Below are positions 9,806 through 19,723 of a stretch of DNA of 20,459 nt, piece by piece. Made by a program: the position numbers and the translations under genes. The stretch covers positions 1-20,459 of the forward strand of contig CAJVPP010001373.1 in the NCBI GenBank assembly GCA_910592005.1. The letters run 5' to 3'. Source of the DNA: Funneliformis mosseae (taxonomy: Eukaryota; Glomeromycota; Glomeromycetes; Glomerales; Glomeraceae). Numbering within the stretch: position 1 is the first letter of the stretch; the number at the start of each line of letters is the position of its first letter. The notes under the pieces were generated by a model. That model was not told the DNA's origin. It made no database searches and saw only the letters and a list, made by a program, of their open reading frames with translations.

Positions 9806-12657
9806 TTTAAATTATTATAAGTAAGAATAATAAATAGAATTAATTACAAAATGAAAGGGAAAAAAAAACACACCAACGCAAGGTTAAAAATTAGTGTTAT
9901 TTATATTTGAAAATTGATTGAGAAATTTAACCAATAAGAAAGCTCCAGGTGATGCAGTTAATCAAATCAGTATCTGCAAAATGGAAACACAAACAAATAC
10001 ATTATTGCGTGTAATGAATCATAACACGGGACATTCGACACAAAGCAAACCTTGTTCATTTCTCGATATCCAGATATCTAAATATATATTGATCAATCAA
10101 TACTAATTCCAGCCAGTTGAGCATGCTGGTCAAATTAAATCAACATGACCAAGGTTACCCTGCCTTTTCGACTTATTTTATTTGAAGGATTTATTAATAT
10201 CTGAAACGAATATTAAAAATTTTAAACGTCCGAAATAAACGGAAAATTTATTGATTGGCTATGATAAATTTAACAAGTAGAACGATGAGATTATATTAGG
10301 TAAAACATTATATTTATTTAATTCAGGCCGAAATACTTTGTCAAATGAAATGATCCTCCTCACTAAGATTGCACAGCGTCACACAAATTACGTCAACATA
10401 GAATTAAGCAAGTTTAATAAATTTGCATATCATTATCTTGTTATTTTTTTTTTTTTCCTTCAATATTCAATGTTAGGAATTAGACTTGATTTTCTGCCAA
10501 AACCCAAAATCATTGTAAATTTGTTCCGACAAAATTCTTTACAAATAATAAATAACTTTACTTATTAGCATCGTTATTTACGATTCATCCATTTTAATGA
10601 ACAGATTCAACAGCACTTATCAAATCTTTAATGATCAGTAATTTCCATTCTAAATTTTAAAAACATATCATATAGGACCAATTAATTTCATAAACAAAAT
10701 TGAGATCCAATAATATTTACGAATTAATTAATTTTACAAATGACCTTTTTATAAAATGAATGAAAAATATTATAAGGAACTTACACTACACGTGTCTGCA
10801 AGTAAAAAAAAAAATAAAATCTTTTAAACACGGAAAAATATCTTTAGTGAATCTCACACATTACAAGAAAGAATTTTCGTATAATCGTTTTTACCTTGAA
10901 ATCTTCCAAAAATGAAATGTTTATTCTCGGGGAAATCATGAGAATCCTCTAATATAAATGATCGCATCCGCTAATCCTTTTTTAGTTAAGAGGAGTCCTT
11001 TTTCTGACAGAAAAGATTTATAAAAAGGGAATATTCAAAAGATCGAAGCACGTGATAGCACGAATTACCCGAGTTTTTTCATCGTAAAATCTTACGTAAA
11101 ATCCCATTATCCCATTTGTCACGGTGATACAGGAAAAAAAATTAAAAATTTCACATTAGGATATGTGGAGTTAAGTAAAAATAAGGGGCTTAACTATTTT
11201 GAACGATGGGAAGACCCAATTATATAATCATCACAATTTCGTTTTTCAGGTTAATGAAATCGAAGGTTGAATCCTTTTTTGGTACATTTCAACCTCTTGT
11301 TTATTTTAATGTAGAAAAATGTAAGGATATAAGTTGTTTAAAAAGGTTAACCCGAATTATTAGATTTATTAAACTTGTGATATGAAATTACAAAAAACCT
11401 TTTTTTTTAAAATACCCACCTACTATTTAAATTTTTTTCATTCAAAATAATTATTTGTTTTTTTTTTTTTTTTATTTATTCACAAATTCTTATTAAAATA
11501 AAGAATTCCAAATCTAATTAAAGAAGCATCCAAAATTCACATGATTAAAATTACTCCCAATGACTTGTTCTTTGGGAATATGCAAGAAGAAAAAAATTTT
11601 TTTTTTTCACTCGGAAATAATCAACCTGCCAAAAAAAATTTACTATAATTATATTAGATCGTCGATTATGTAAATCATAATATTGTTATATTGGATTATT
11701 ACTTTAGTATATAAAAAAAAAAAAGTTTGTTTTGCCATTGGTAATACATCAATCTTTTTTTTCTTTTTCATATGTTTCAACAATTACAACAAATAAAACA
11801 ACATCAATAACACTATTTTTGTATCCTTTATTAAATATCTTAATTCCGTACAATATAAATATTATTTCGCATGGATAAAATTCGTGCTAACCAATTTTAT
11901 TTTTTACTTTCAAAAAAAAAAAAAAAAGTATGGTGATGTAATCGCCACAATCTGGGGGCTGCAACAAATCTATCCTTTTGTTGCTTAGTGTTAGTAAAAA
12001 AAAATTATGGTAACGAATACTTGTGTGGGGGACTGAGCGGAGAACACAATCATCGGCTGATTATTTAGGTTTTTCCAAATAAAGTTCATTCTAAAATTAT
12101 GTAATTTCCGATCATCTCCTAGTCTATATTTAGTCTCGAGTTATTACAATCATTGTTGTTCTCGGAATACGAATGGCTACTGCGCCATCATACTTCGATT
12201 ATTATCATTATAATAAAAAAAAAAGTTCTTTATTATTATTCAAGAGTATATATATATATAAAAAAAACTAATTACACTACTTACTAAATTAACTTACTCA
12301 TTTTCTCAAAAAATAAGGAAAAAGAAAAAAACATTAAAAATGAAAATAAAAATCCAAAATTGTACTGCGACGGCTACTAATTAATTAACTAATTACTTAA
12401 TTTAATCTCAATTGAAAATACTGTGCTTTTGAGTACTATTAGTTTTTTCTCACCAAACCAACTATACATGCATATATATTTAAAAACAATATATTATATG
12501 CGGTTGTATTTATATTTTATAACGAATATTCATAGGTAAAATGGAGAATTAGTTGTGATTAAATCATTCTTTACCTATTTTCATTAATTGAAAAAAAAAG
12601 AAATGGTTTAAAATTTACATAAAAAAAAAAAATTAAAAATTAAAATTTTGAGTATCG
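9806..12657. other. 2.85-kb intergenic region without a supported gene
   Basis: This lies upstream of the FYVE-armadillo gene and downstream of CYC8, both on the minus strand, so it holds the promoter of the first and the 3' end of the second. Frames of 60-76 codons at 9918-10106 and 10338-10568 (+) have no convincing motif. Two CACGTG E-boxes occur at 10789-10794 and 11049-11054; the second sits about 20 bp downstream of a TATAAAAAGG-like stretch. An 8-bp stem (AGGTTGAA / TTCAACCT) lies at about 11265-11296. Many A/T homopolymers are present. I recognise no tRNA or snRNA. Confidence 0.5.
11941..12065. other. Small GC-richer block with short hairpins
   Basis: Within AT-rich DNA this block is visibly richer in G and C. 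It contains an 8-bp perfect stem with 8-nt loop (GCAACAAA at 11961-11968, TTTGTTGC at 11977-11984) and a 5-bp stem with a TCGGC loop (about 12048-12062). It may be part of the CYC8 3' untranslated region, about 600 bp past the stop, or a small RNA. I could not match it to a known RNA family. Confidence 0.3.
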
Positions 12658-13333
12658 TTAATCTAAATCCGTAGGCGATTGTGCTACACTACCGCTAGCA
12701 CTTTGCTCTGATTTTCGCCTTTCTCTTATTTGATCTCTTTCACGTTCACGTTCTGAATGTGTGGATCTAGGTGAATGTGTTTCCTCCCTTCCGGGTGATG
12801 AGGTCTTGGTTCGTTTTAAATCTTCGCGGTTACGTTCATCTATCTCATTTTCTCCAGATTTTGGCGAGAAAGACCTTTTTTGCCCTGAAGCAGATGATGA
12901 TGCTCCACCTTCACCAATGCTAACCAAGACATCTGCCGCTGCTGTACCATCATCGTAATCTTCGTCAACTTGCCGTGCTGTAGATGAAATTGATGGTCCA
13001 CCTCTATCAACAGACGTCCTTATTGCTGGTAATATTGGTTTATCTTCATGGGGACTAGGTGGACTGTTCGATTGATGACTATCTATAATGCGTGGCAAAA
13101 TTGGGGATCTTGGTGGGGAATGTGAACTTTGCTGCTGCTGCTGCTGCTGTTGTTGTTGTTGTTGTTGTTGATCATCTTGAAATGAGATTGGTTTAGGAAG
13201 TTCTCGATTAGAATGTTGATCTATGGAAGATTTACGTTCTTCATTAGCAATACTCGAGACTGGACTGTGAATGTCGTTTCCATATGCACTCTCCCTAACA
13301 GGAGATTCCAAGTTAACTGTGGGTGGACGTTGT

Positions 13334-13374
<41 letters not shown>

Positions 13375-16300
13375 TTGTTGTTGTTGTTGTTGCTGTTGCT
13401 GTTGCTGTTGTTGTTGTGAAGGTCCCTCGGCAACTTTATTAATTTCTGGTAAATGAATAGGAGATGATCGACGTATAGGATGATCTTCTTGACGATAGGG
13501 GGTGAATGGTGGAATTTTATCATCAACCGAGCCACCATCAACGTGCATTCTATGATCGAGCTGATCAATCTGAGGGTGACTATTCAAAATTGAAACTCTT
13601 CCATGATCGTGACCAGAGGTAACTGCAGTTTCTTCAGGTTTGGATGGAGATTCTCGATAATCGATGTGCATCTTGTTATGATCATACATTTCGGAATCAC
13701 GACGATCACCGATCGGAGGAGAACGAGTAATTTCATGATGAGGAGGTTGATGATAACCTGAATGCTGTGAGCTACCGTGTTCATTAATCCTTGGTGAAGA
13801 AGGATAAGTAGGACGTAATTGTGAATGGGGTTCAGGTAATTGAGGAGAATATCTCGGGCGTCGATTATCATCTTGAATTTGAGGAAGCGTCGGAGGCGGT
13901 GACGAACGTTTATCTGAACGTAAAGGCGTTTGTGATTGTTGTGATTGGTGAGGCGTTATGGGTCTTTGATCGTGTGGAGACATGACTGAATTATTAATTT
14001 GATGAATTGGTGGTGTAGGTGGCCTTGGTTCACGGAGATGGGGTGGTTGAGGTGCATATGATCCGGAGGGAACCGGACTTCTCCTTGAGAGTGACATTGG
14101 AGTTGACATGGGAGGTAAATCACCTCTTTGCAATTGAGACAAGTCTCCTCTTGACATTGGAGGTAAGTCACGATGATTATCTCCATGAGCATGAATTGAT
14201 GATAATGAAATAGGTGGATGGGGTTGCTTATTTTCTTGTCTACTTCCATATGTTGGCATACCAGGAGGTCCCGGTGGGCCAGGAGTTGGCTGTGCAAAGG
14301 TTGGAGGGTTACCAAGCATTGATGGACCATTCGATTGTTGATAAGCTTGAGGATTAACATCCTGAGGGATTGGCGCGGTGGTTTGTCCTCCTTGAGCCTG
14401 CTGAGTTCTTAGCATTTGTAACCTTTGCTTTATATGAGGGTTCGCAGGATCCAACTCAGCAGCACGATGATAGGCATCTAACGCGTCATTGATTTGATTA
14501 TTACAAGATTCGTAAAGCGTGCCCAGATCGTACCACACTTCACTAATAAATGGATTCAAACGAATTGCTCTGCTATAAGCATCCAGGGCATCGCGGAACT
14601 TCATTATCATGAGGGAAAATTTTTTATCATCAGTTAAAATTACTTATAAAACGATAACTTTTTTTAAATAACCATAAATACGCACCTGATTAATTTGATA
14701 ATAAAGGACACCGATGGAACACCAAAACGTTGGATTACGCCCATCACGATAGCTACGTTGTAAAATCATAATAATAATCTTCGAATGAATATTTATCCAA
14801 ATGGACGTTCTTTTGAGTATAACAAGAGAGAGATACTTACACAGCTTGTTGATATGCTTCGTAAGCCTTATTATATTTTTGTTGGGCCATATAACAACGT
14901 CCCAGAAGATACCACGACTGCGCATCATTTCCATCTATAATTAAGGAAATCAATCAGCACTCAGGTTTTTTATAAAGATTGCAACCCATCGGTTTTACCG
15001 AGAATGAACGTAACAATTATTTACTCACCAGATTCTAGTGATTTTGTTAAGTATGAGATAGCCAAGTCTTGATTGCTGAAACTTGCGCTTTGTTGATGGT
15101 AAAGCCATCCCAATTGCTGAAGCACTTTGGCATGATTTGGATTATCAGCCAAGACACGCTCATAAGCTTCTTTAGCAGCACCAAACTAAAAACGCGTTAA
15201 ATTAAAAAAGTTAGCAAGAATCAAATAGTTTTAAAGGAAATCTAAAAGCACGAATCCTCACATTTTTTTGCTGTTCATACACATGACCAATTTGAAACCA
15301 TATATCAACCTCAGTTAAAGGTCTCGGTGGATTATGAAGAATATATTTAAAACACTAAGAGAAAATATCGTAGGAAAAAAAAAATAATAACTAATGAATG
15401 AGACTTCATATCATAACGTAATGAAATGAATTGAATTGAATGAATGCATGCATATATGCAAACATACCTCTAAACTCTGATCGTATTTTTGTTGTTGCTT
15501 ATATATAATACCAAGTCTAAAATAAATTTCATTGGCCTTCTCGAATTTTGGTTCCATTCTCATCACCTGGGAAAAGGCTTCCTCTGCATGTTCAAGCGAA
15601 CCATACCGATCATATAAAATACCAATGCCGTACCAGAGTTTTGGCTCCTATCGTAAACAAGAAGAAATTCATTAATACTAATGTTAACACCTCCAAACAA
15701 AGCGAGTGAATTAAGTTAATGGAACAGACTTTTGGATTAGGTAAATGATAAAGAGCCTGTTGGTAAGCATGATAAGCTTTCTGTAGGTCATCCATCATCA
15801 AGTAGCAATGACCTAGGAGAGAAGTAGAATAAATCGGACACGAGATAGATTATCAGTAAATGAATGATGAATGTATGAGACGATTTAATTTGAGCAAATT
15901 AGAAATTTCACCTAATGCTCCCCAAATCTCTCCATTTGTTTGATCAATATTTAAAATCCTTTGAAAATAATCAACGGCCTATTAAAAAGTGAACAAAAAA
16001 AGGTGTTAAAACTCATTTCAAGGCTCTATTTACAAAAGAAACAACCACTGCGATGGTTACCCTCGGAAATTGTTCCCTCCCTCGACAAAGAGCGGCTATT
16101 CCTGACAGAGCAGCAATAGAATAGGCATTATGACGTAATGCAGACTCGTAAGCGCTCATGGCCCGATCATACTCTTGCATCAACTCTGCAGCCGAGCCTA
16201 TGATAATACATGAAAGAAAGCAACACAATAAGATTGATAAATGTAAAATAATCGTTCGAATATTATATCTTGAATTATAATAAACTTTATAATTATTATG

Positions 16301-16617
16301 ACTAAATTTAAGTTGGGAATTCGGTTATTATTTTTAGTTCATAAAATTATTAGTCATATATAAAAGCACAAACTTTGATGGCTCCCGTATAACGAGACTA
16401 TTGTTATAAATGCACTAGATAAAACCTTATGTGCATAACGGGTTAAGGTAAACAAACACCAAAGCCTTAGCTTTACAAGTGAAAAGTCACTCGCGCTTGG
16501 AGTTTTTGCAAATGTAATTCTTTGGTGTTTTAATCAACACCTACCCATCTGTAACCATGTTTGTTCGTTGGCCTGTCCTAGTCTATGAATGCTTGCGTTT
16601 TGACCGTTAGACGACAT
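12658..16617 (-). CDS. CYC8: Cyc8/Ssn6 general transcriptional corepressor (TPR protein)
   Basis: Ten exons on the minus strand: 16617-16545, 16197-16061, 15978-15912, 15812-15730, 15647-15468, 15354-15262, 15185-15029, 14934-14841, 14752-14686 and 14598-12658, giving 963 residues. The first exon starts at MSSNGQ and carries the family-typical TWLQMG. Residues about 25-375 are a tandem TPR array with strongly conserved blocks such as LWYGIGILYDRYGSLEHAEE, KANEIYFRLGIIYK, NPTFWCSIGVLYYQINQ and SEVWYDLGTLYESCNNQ. In the known Cyc8-Tup1 complex these repeats bind Tup1 and DNA-binding repressors, and the complex silences regulated genes in the nucleus. Residues about 376-963 are disordered, Pro/Ser/His-rich, with runs of 29 and 14 glutamines and a charged C-terminus containing possible nuclear localisation signals (KRSFSPK, LKRTK, RERRK). 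The exon 4 donor (GTCTGT) is unusual, but protein continuity supports it. The homologous human TPR proteins are UTX and UTY. Confidence 0.93.
13129..13170 (-). repeat. CAG/CAA repeat coding for 14 glutamines
   Basis: A second glutamine run in the last CYC8 exon, residues about 794-807. On the coding strand it is a block of CAA codons followed by a block of CAG codons ending in one CAA. It follows SFQDD and precedes SSHSPPRSP. Confidence 0.9.
13330..13416 (-). repeat. CAG/CAA repeat coding for 29 glutamines
   Basis: An uninterrupted run of CAG and CAA codons inside the last CYC8 exon, residues about 712-740. It mixes a block of CAG, a block of CAA and an alternating CAA-CAG block rather than being a pure triplet run. 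Mixed codons usually make such tracts less prone to slippage. Glutamine runs are usual in fungal Cyc8 proteins. Confidence 0.9.
16198..16544 (-). other. First CYC8 intron, long and hairpin-rich
   Basis: At 347 nt this is much longer than the other introns in the gene (about 60-120 nt). Its donor-proximal part is less AT-rich than usual here and has nested pairing: an 11-bp perfect inverted repeat (16454-16464 with 16520-16530) enclosing a 7-bp hairpin around 16480-16497, and a second set, CCCGTAT at 16384-16390 with ATAACGGG at 16435-16442, enclosing TGCAC / GTGCA at 16411-16415 and 16431-16435. A structured intronic RNA is possible; I could not assign a family. Confidence 0.5.
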
Positions 16618-17910
16618 TGACGATAATTATTTATAAACGTCTAAAGGTCAGAGATAGTAAACTATAAAAGTAAAATGTCGTTTTTTTTTTTTTAAAAAAA
16701 AAAAAAATAATAATAATAATAGTAAAGCTTTAGGAAAAAGTGAGGAAAAAAAAAAAATATGAATAAGAAAGGAGACAGAAAATAATTTTTTTGGACAGTC
16801 TGTCGTAAGGGGTGAAAAAAAAGTTTAACAAAACATATATTAATAAGAACAAAAAAAAAAAAAAAAAAAAAAGGTTGAGGACTCGGTAAGTAGTATCACC
16901 GCCACTAAACTTGCATAAGTCGTCAAGATGGTATGGGCATAGTAGATATTTAGTTTCACAGATCCTGAGTTTATATCAATGTAAATATTTTTTATATTGT
17001 ACTACAAAGGTTTGAAGGAAGAAAGTTAAAGTAAAGTGATATATAAAATATGTGGATGTTAGTTGATTCGTTAATTAGTTAATTAATGTAATATATTATA
17101 TAATATGATTTTATATAAATTGAATTGTCTATCTATATGTAGGATATTTCCATGAAACAATTAGTGTTAACGCAATTTGGTTAGAGCAAATTTTTTGGGC
17201 TAGAGCTAAAAAGACAACAGGTGAAAGACGAGAAATGACAAAGTGAAAGCCCTGCAAAGTTGAACGCAATTCGCATTTGTTTATTAATTTTACTATATTT
17301 TCTTATAATGTATTATTAGGATGTATATCATAAACAACAAACACTGAATTGCATATTCATTTATATTACACATACAATAAGTTTAATATATTCGGAAATG
17401 TAATAAGCATAAGACTGTGATTTTCTTATAGTCTTATAGTTTCATAGTTTTTAGTTACCCAACTGACAAAAATCCTTTATAATTGACACATGAGATCTTT
17501 TAAAAAAATTAATAAAAATGTTTAGTTTATATTATCATTTTTTCTGTTGAAGAGTTTTTAAAATGATTAATTATTATTTTTAATTACAAATATTAAATAA
17601 ATTTTTTTTTTTATTTGGATTTATAATCAATATTTTAAATTAAATCTTTTCATATTGGTTCAACAAAATGATAGCATATAAAATCCCTTCTTTTCTCCGG
17701 AATGTTTGACGCAATCATTCTATTCTATTGTTTTTAAAAAGTTCATTATTTTATTTTTGAACTTTTTTGTTTCAAAATTCCGTCTCCTGTAACCCAATCA
17801 CTGCTAATCACGTGTGTATGTGATCTATCATCCATGCATCTTTCATTTTTTCATGCATGCGGACTGATCGAGAAATTAATCCGTTTTCGGCCTTGTTTCT
17901 TCGTTATTAC
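16618..17910. promoter_or_regulatory. Divergent promoter region between CYC8 and the XLF-like gene
   Basis: Start codons on either side face outward, so 1.29 kb serves both genes. The CYC8-proximal part holds a T13-A13 self-complementary run at about 16681-16706 followed by TAA repeats, and a 22-A run at 16851-16872; such tracts commonly exclude nucleosomes. A CACGTG E-box lies at about 17810-17815, roughly 100 bp before the XLF-like start. No gene or RNA was recognised inside. Confidence 0.5.
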
Positions 17911-19570
17911 ATGGCTTTTACAAACACACACAGTGAAACCTTAAGATCGTCAACTTGGGTTCCTTTGGTTGCGCGCGTTGACGATCCTTCGAGAGAAGAA
18001 CCTTTTCTTGTCAAATCTATTTTCACAGAAAATTCTTATCTTGTATTATTTACTGATCTACGGTATGTCTGGTTTGAAGAATTATTTGACGGTGAGATAA
18101 AAAAACGTTTCCAGGAAAGCAACTGAATATACTTTTTTTTTTTTTTTTTTTTTTTACCATTCCTTTTTTTTTTTTTCCTCAACGACAATTAATTAAACGA
18201 AAAAAATTTGATTACGAATAAAACAGGAGATAAAAGTCTCTCTTGAGAATGATCGATTATCGGAATATATTCAATTTTTATCAGAATATTTGCTTCCTCA
18301 ACGTTCCGATATAACTCATAAAGTTACTAAAGGTCACGACGGCACGGTAAAGTTTCGAAATTTTATTGTAATAAATGAGACTTATCCATTTAATTAAAAT
18401 GTGAAATTTACTTTACTGCGCTTGGATTATAGTTCTTGTTTGAATCAAAAAGAACTATTGGTCCGATGGAATTGGTTTGGAAATTTCATTGTGATTTGAT
18501 CCCTTCATCACTTCCTATGAAGTCGCCAAATTCTAATGTGCAGCAAATCGATGGTGTTACGGTTTTATATACTCATTTCATTCTACCTCAAATATTGATA
18601 ACTTCTGCTTATAACAAACAATTAGAAATTTTACATAATGCAATCAAATCAAAAGAGGATGAATTTAATGAAACTGTACGCTTAATGTCTTTGGTAAGGT
18701 TACAACATAAGTTTGACAAAAATGCACGTAAGTTATCCGACGATTTCTCATTTTATTCAAACAATGTACTTTTGTGATGAACAAGTTTATCAATTACAGA
18801 TACAGAACCACCATCTTTTGATCCAAAATCTTCATATGATGAAATTGAAAAGGTTCGTACTTAATGATAATCGCGTCTTACTTCATCCCTTTCTCGTTAC
18901 CAAAGCGATTCTTTTTTTTTAGAATATTCAGAATTTTGAGGTTCTTGATTCATGCGCGCCATTAAACATTTGTGAAGGTCCTATCTTCTCAAAATTATTC
19001 AAAACCGCGACAGAACGCGTTATTGCGCAAAGTATATCATCTCCCCTTTTTTTTATTAATACATTTATCAAAACGTTTAATTTAAATTCTTTATTAATAG
19101 CCAAGGTTATACCGGAAAATAAGTATCTCCAAAAAACATCATATTCGTCAGGAGCGCCCTCTATTACCACGTTAGAAAATATATCACAAATACCAACAAT
19201 GAAATTACCGAGTTTATCAGATTCACAATTATCAAAAATGTTTACACCACACGTATTATCACTTGAAGATGGTGTTAACCCTTCACAAGCTTCAACGATC
19301 GAATTACCAACTATTGATTCATTTCATGATTCACAATCCAAAGATGAAGAAGAATTGACTCGCATTCAAGCTGAAGAAGAGATCGAAAAGGCTCGAAGGG
19401 TGAGTTGATCAATGTTTCTTTTTCAAAAAGGTTTTTATATTTATTTGGATTTATGTTTTTAGGCGGCTGAAGATGCAAAGGCTAGAGAGCGTGAAAAAAG
19501 ACAGCATCTTAAAGATTTGGCCGTAAAACAAGCCGAAAAGGCCGCAAAGAAACGCAAGAAAGTTATTTAA
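17911..19570 (+). CDS. NEJ1: XLF/Cernunnos (Nej1-like) non-homologous end-joining factor
   Basis: Proposed exons: 17911-18091, 18237-18346, 18433-18727, 18800-18852, 18923-19031, 19101-19399 and 19463-19570, giving 384 residues. Seen: an N-terminal head with W16, LVLFTDLRYVWFEEL, YIQFLSEYLLPQ and FLFESKRTIGPMELVWKFHC (about residues 98-117), the characteristic XLF order; then a helical stretch (KQLEILHNAIKSKEDEFNE) matching the dimerising coiled coil; a polar linker; and a Lys/Glu-rich end finishing KKRKKVI. Known role: XLF works in the nucleus with Ku, XRCC4/Lif1 and DNA ligase IV, promoting ligation of double-strand breaks. The basic C-terminal tail resembles the Ku-binding or nuclear-localisation end of XLF, but lacks the usual aromatic residue after the lysines. 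The start at 17911 places the conserved Trp at the usual distance; an in-frame ATG at 17857 would add 18 residues. The exon 1-2 junction and the 69-nt intron at 19032-19100 are uncertain. Confidence 0.82.
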
Positions 19571-19723
19571 AGCTTGAATACATATATATATATTTTTTTG
19601 TAGATATAACTTTGAAATTTTAATTTTAATAGTTTTTAATTTTGTAAAATGTATATAAAAGAACAAATTATTAAATATTATAGAAATAATTTTTCTTCTA
19701 GACCCAGTTGAATTTAAATAAAG
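19571..19723. other. Short convergent 3' gap
   Basis: The XLF-like gene and cardiolipin synthase converge with 153 bp between stops. The AT-rich gap must hold both 3' untranslated ends, so the two transcripts may overlap. AATAAA-like strings occur but none is decisive. Confidence 0.5.

Noticed and set aside
10338..10568. 76-codon open frame on the plus strand
   Set aside because: Contains a T-run translated as poly-Phe and no recognisable domain; likely chance.
11255..11290. GGTTGAATCC followed by a T run, tRNA-like 3' end
   Set aside because: No matching A-box, anticodon arm or acceptor stem upstream; the string is part of a short inverted repeat instead.
13213..13456. Plus-strand frames with poly-Leu or poly-Cys runs
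   Set aside because: Antisense readings of the CYC8 glutamine codons, not genes.
18928..19170. 80-codon minus-strand open frame
   Set aside because: Antisense of the XLF-like exon 5 region; the plus-strand reading joins in phase with its neighbours.
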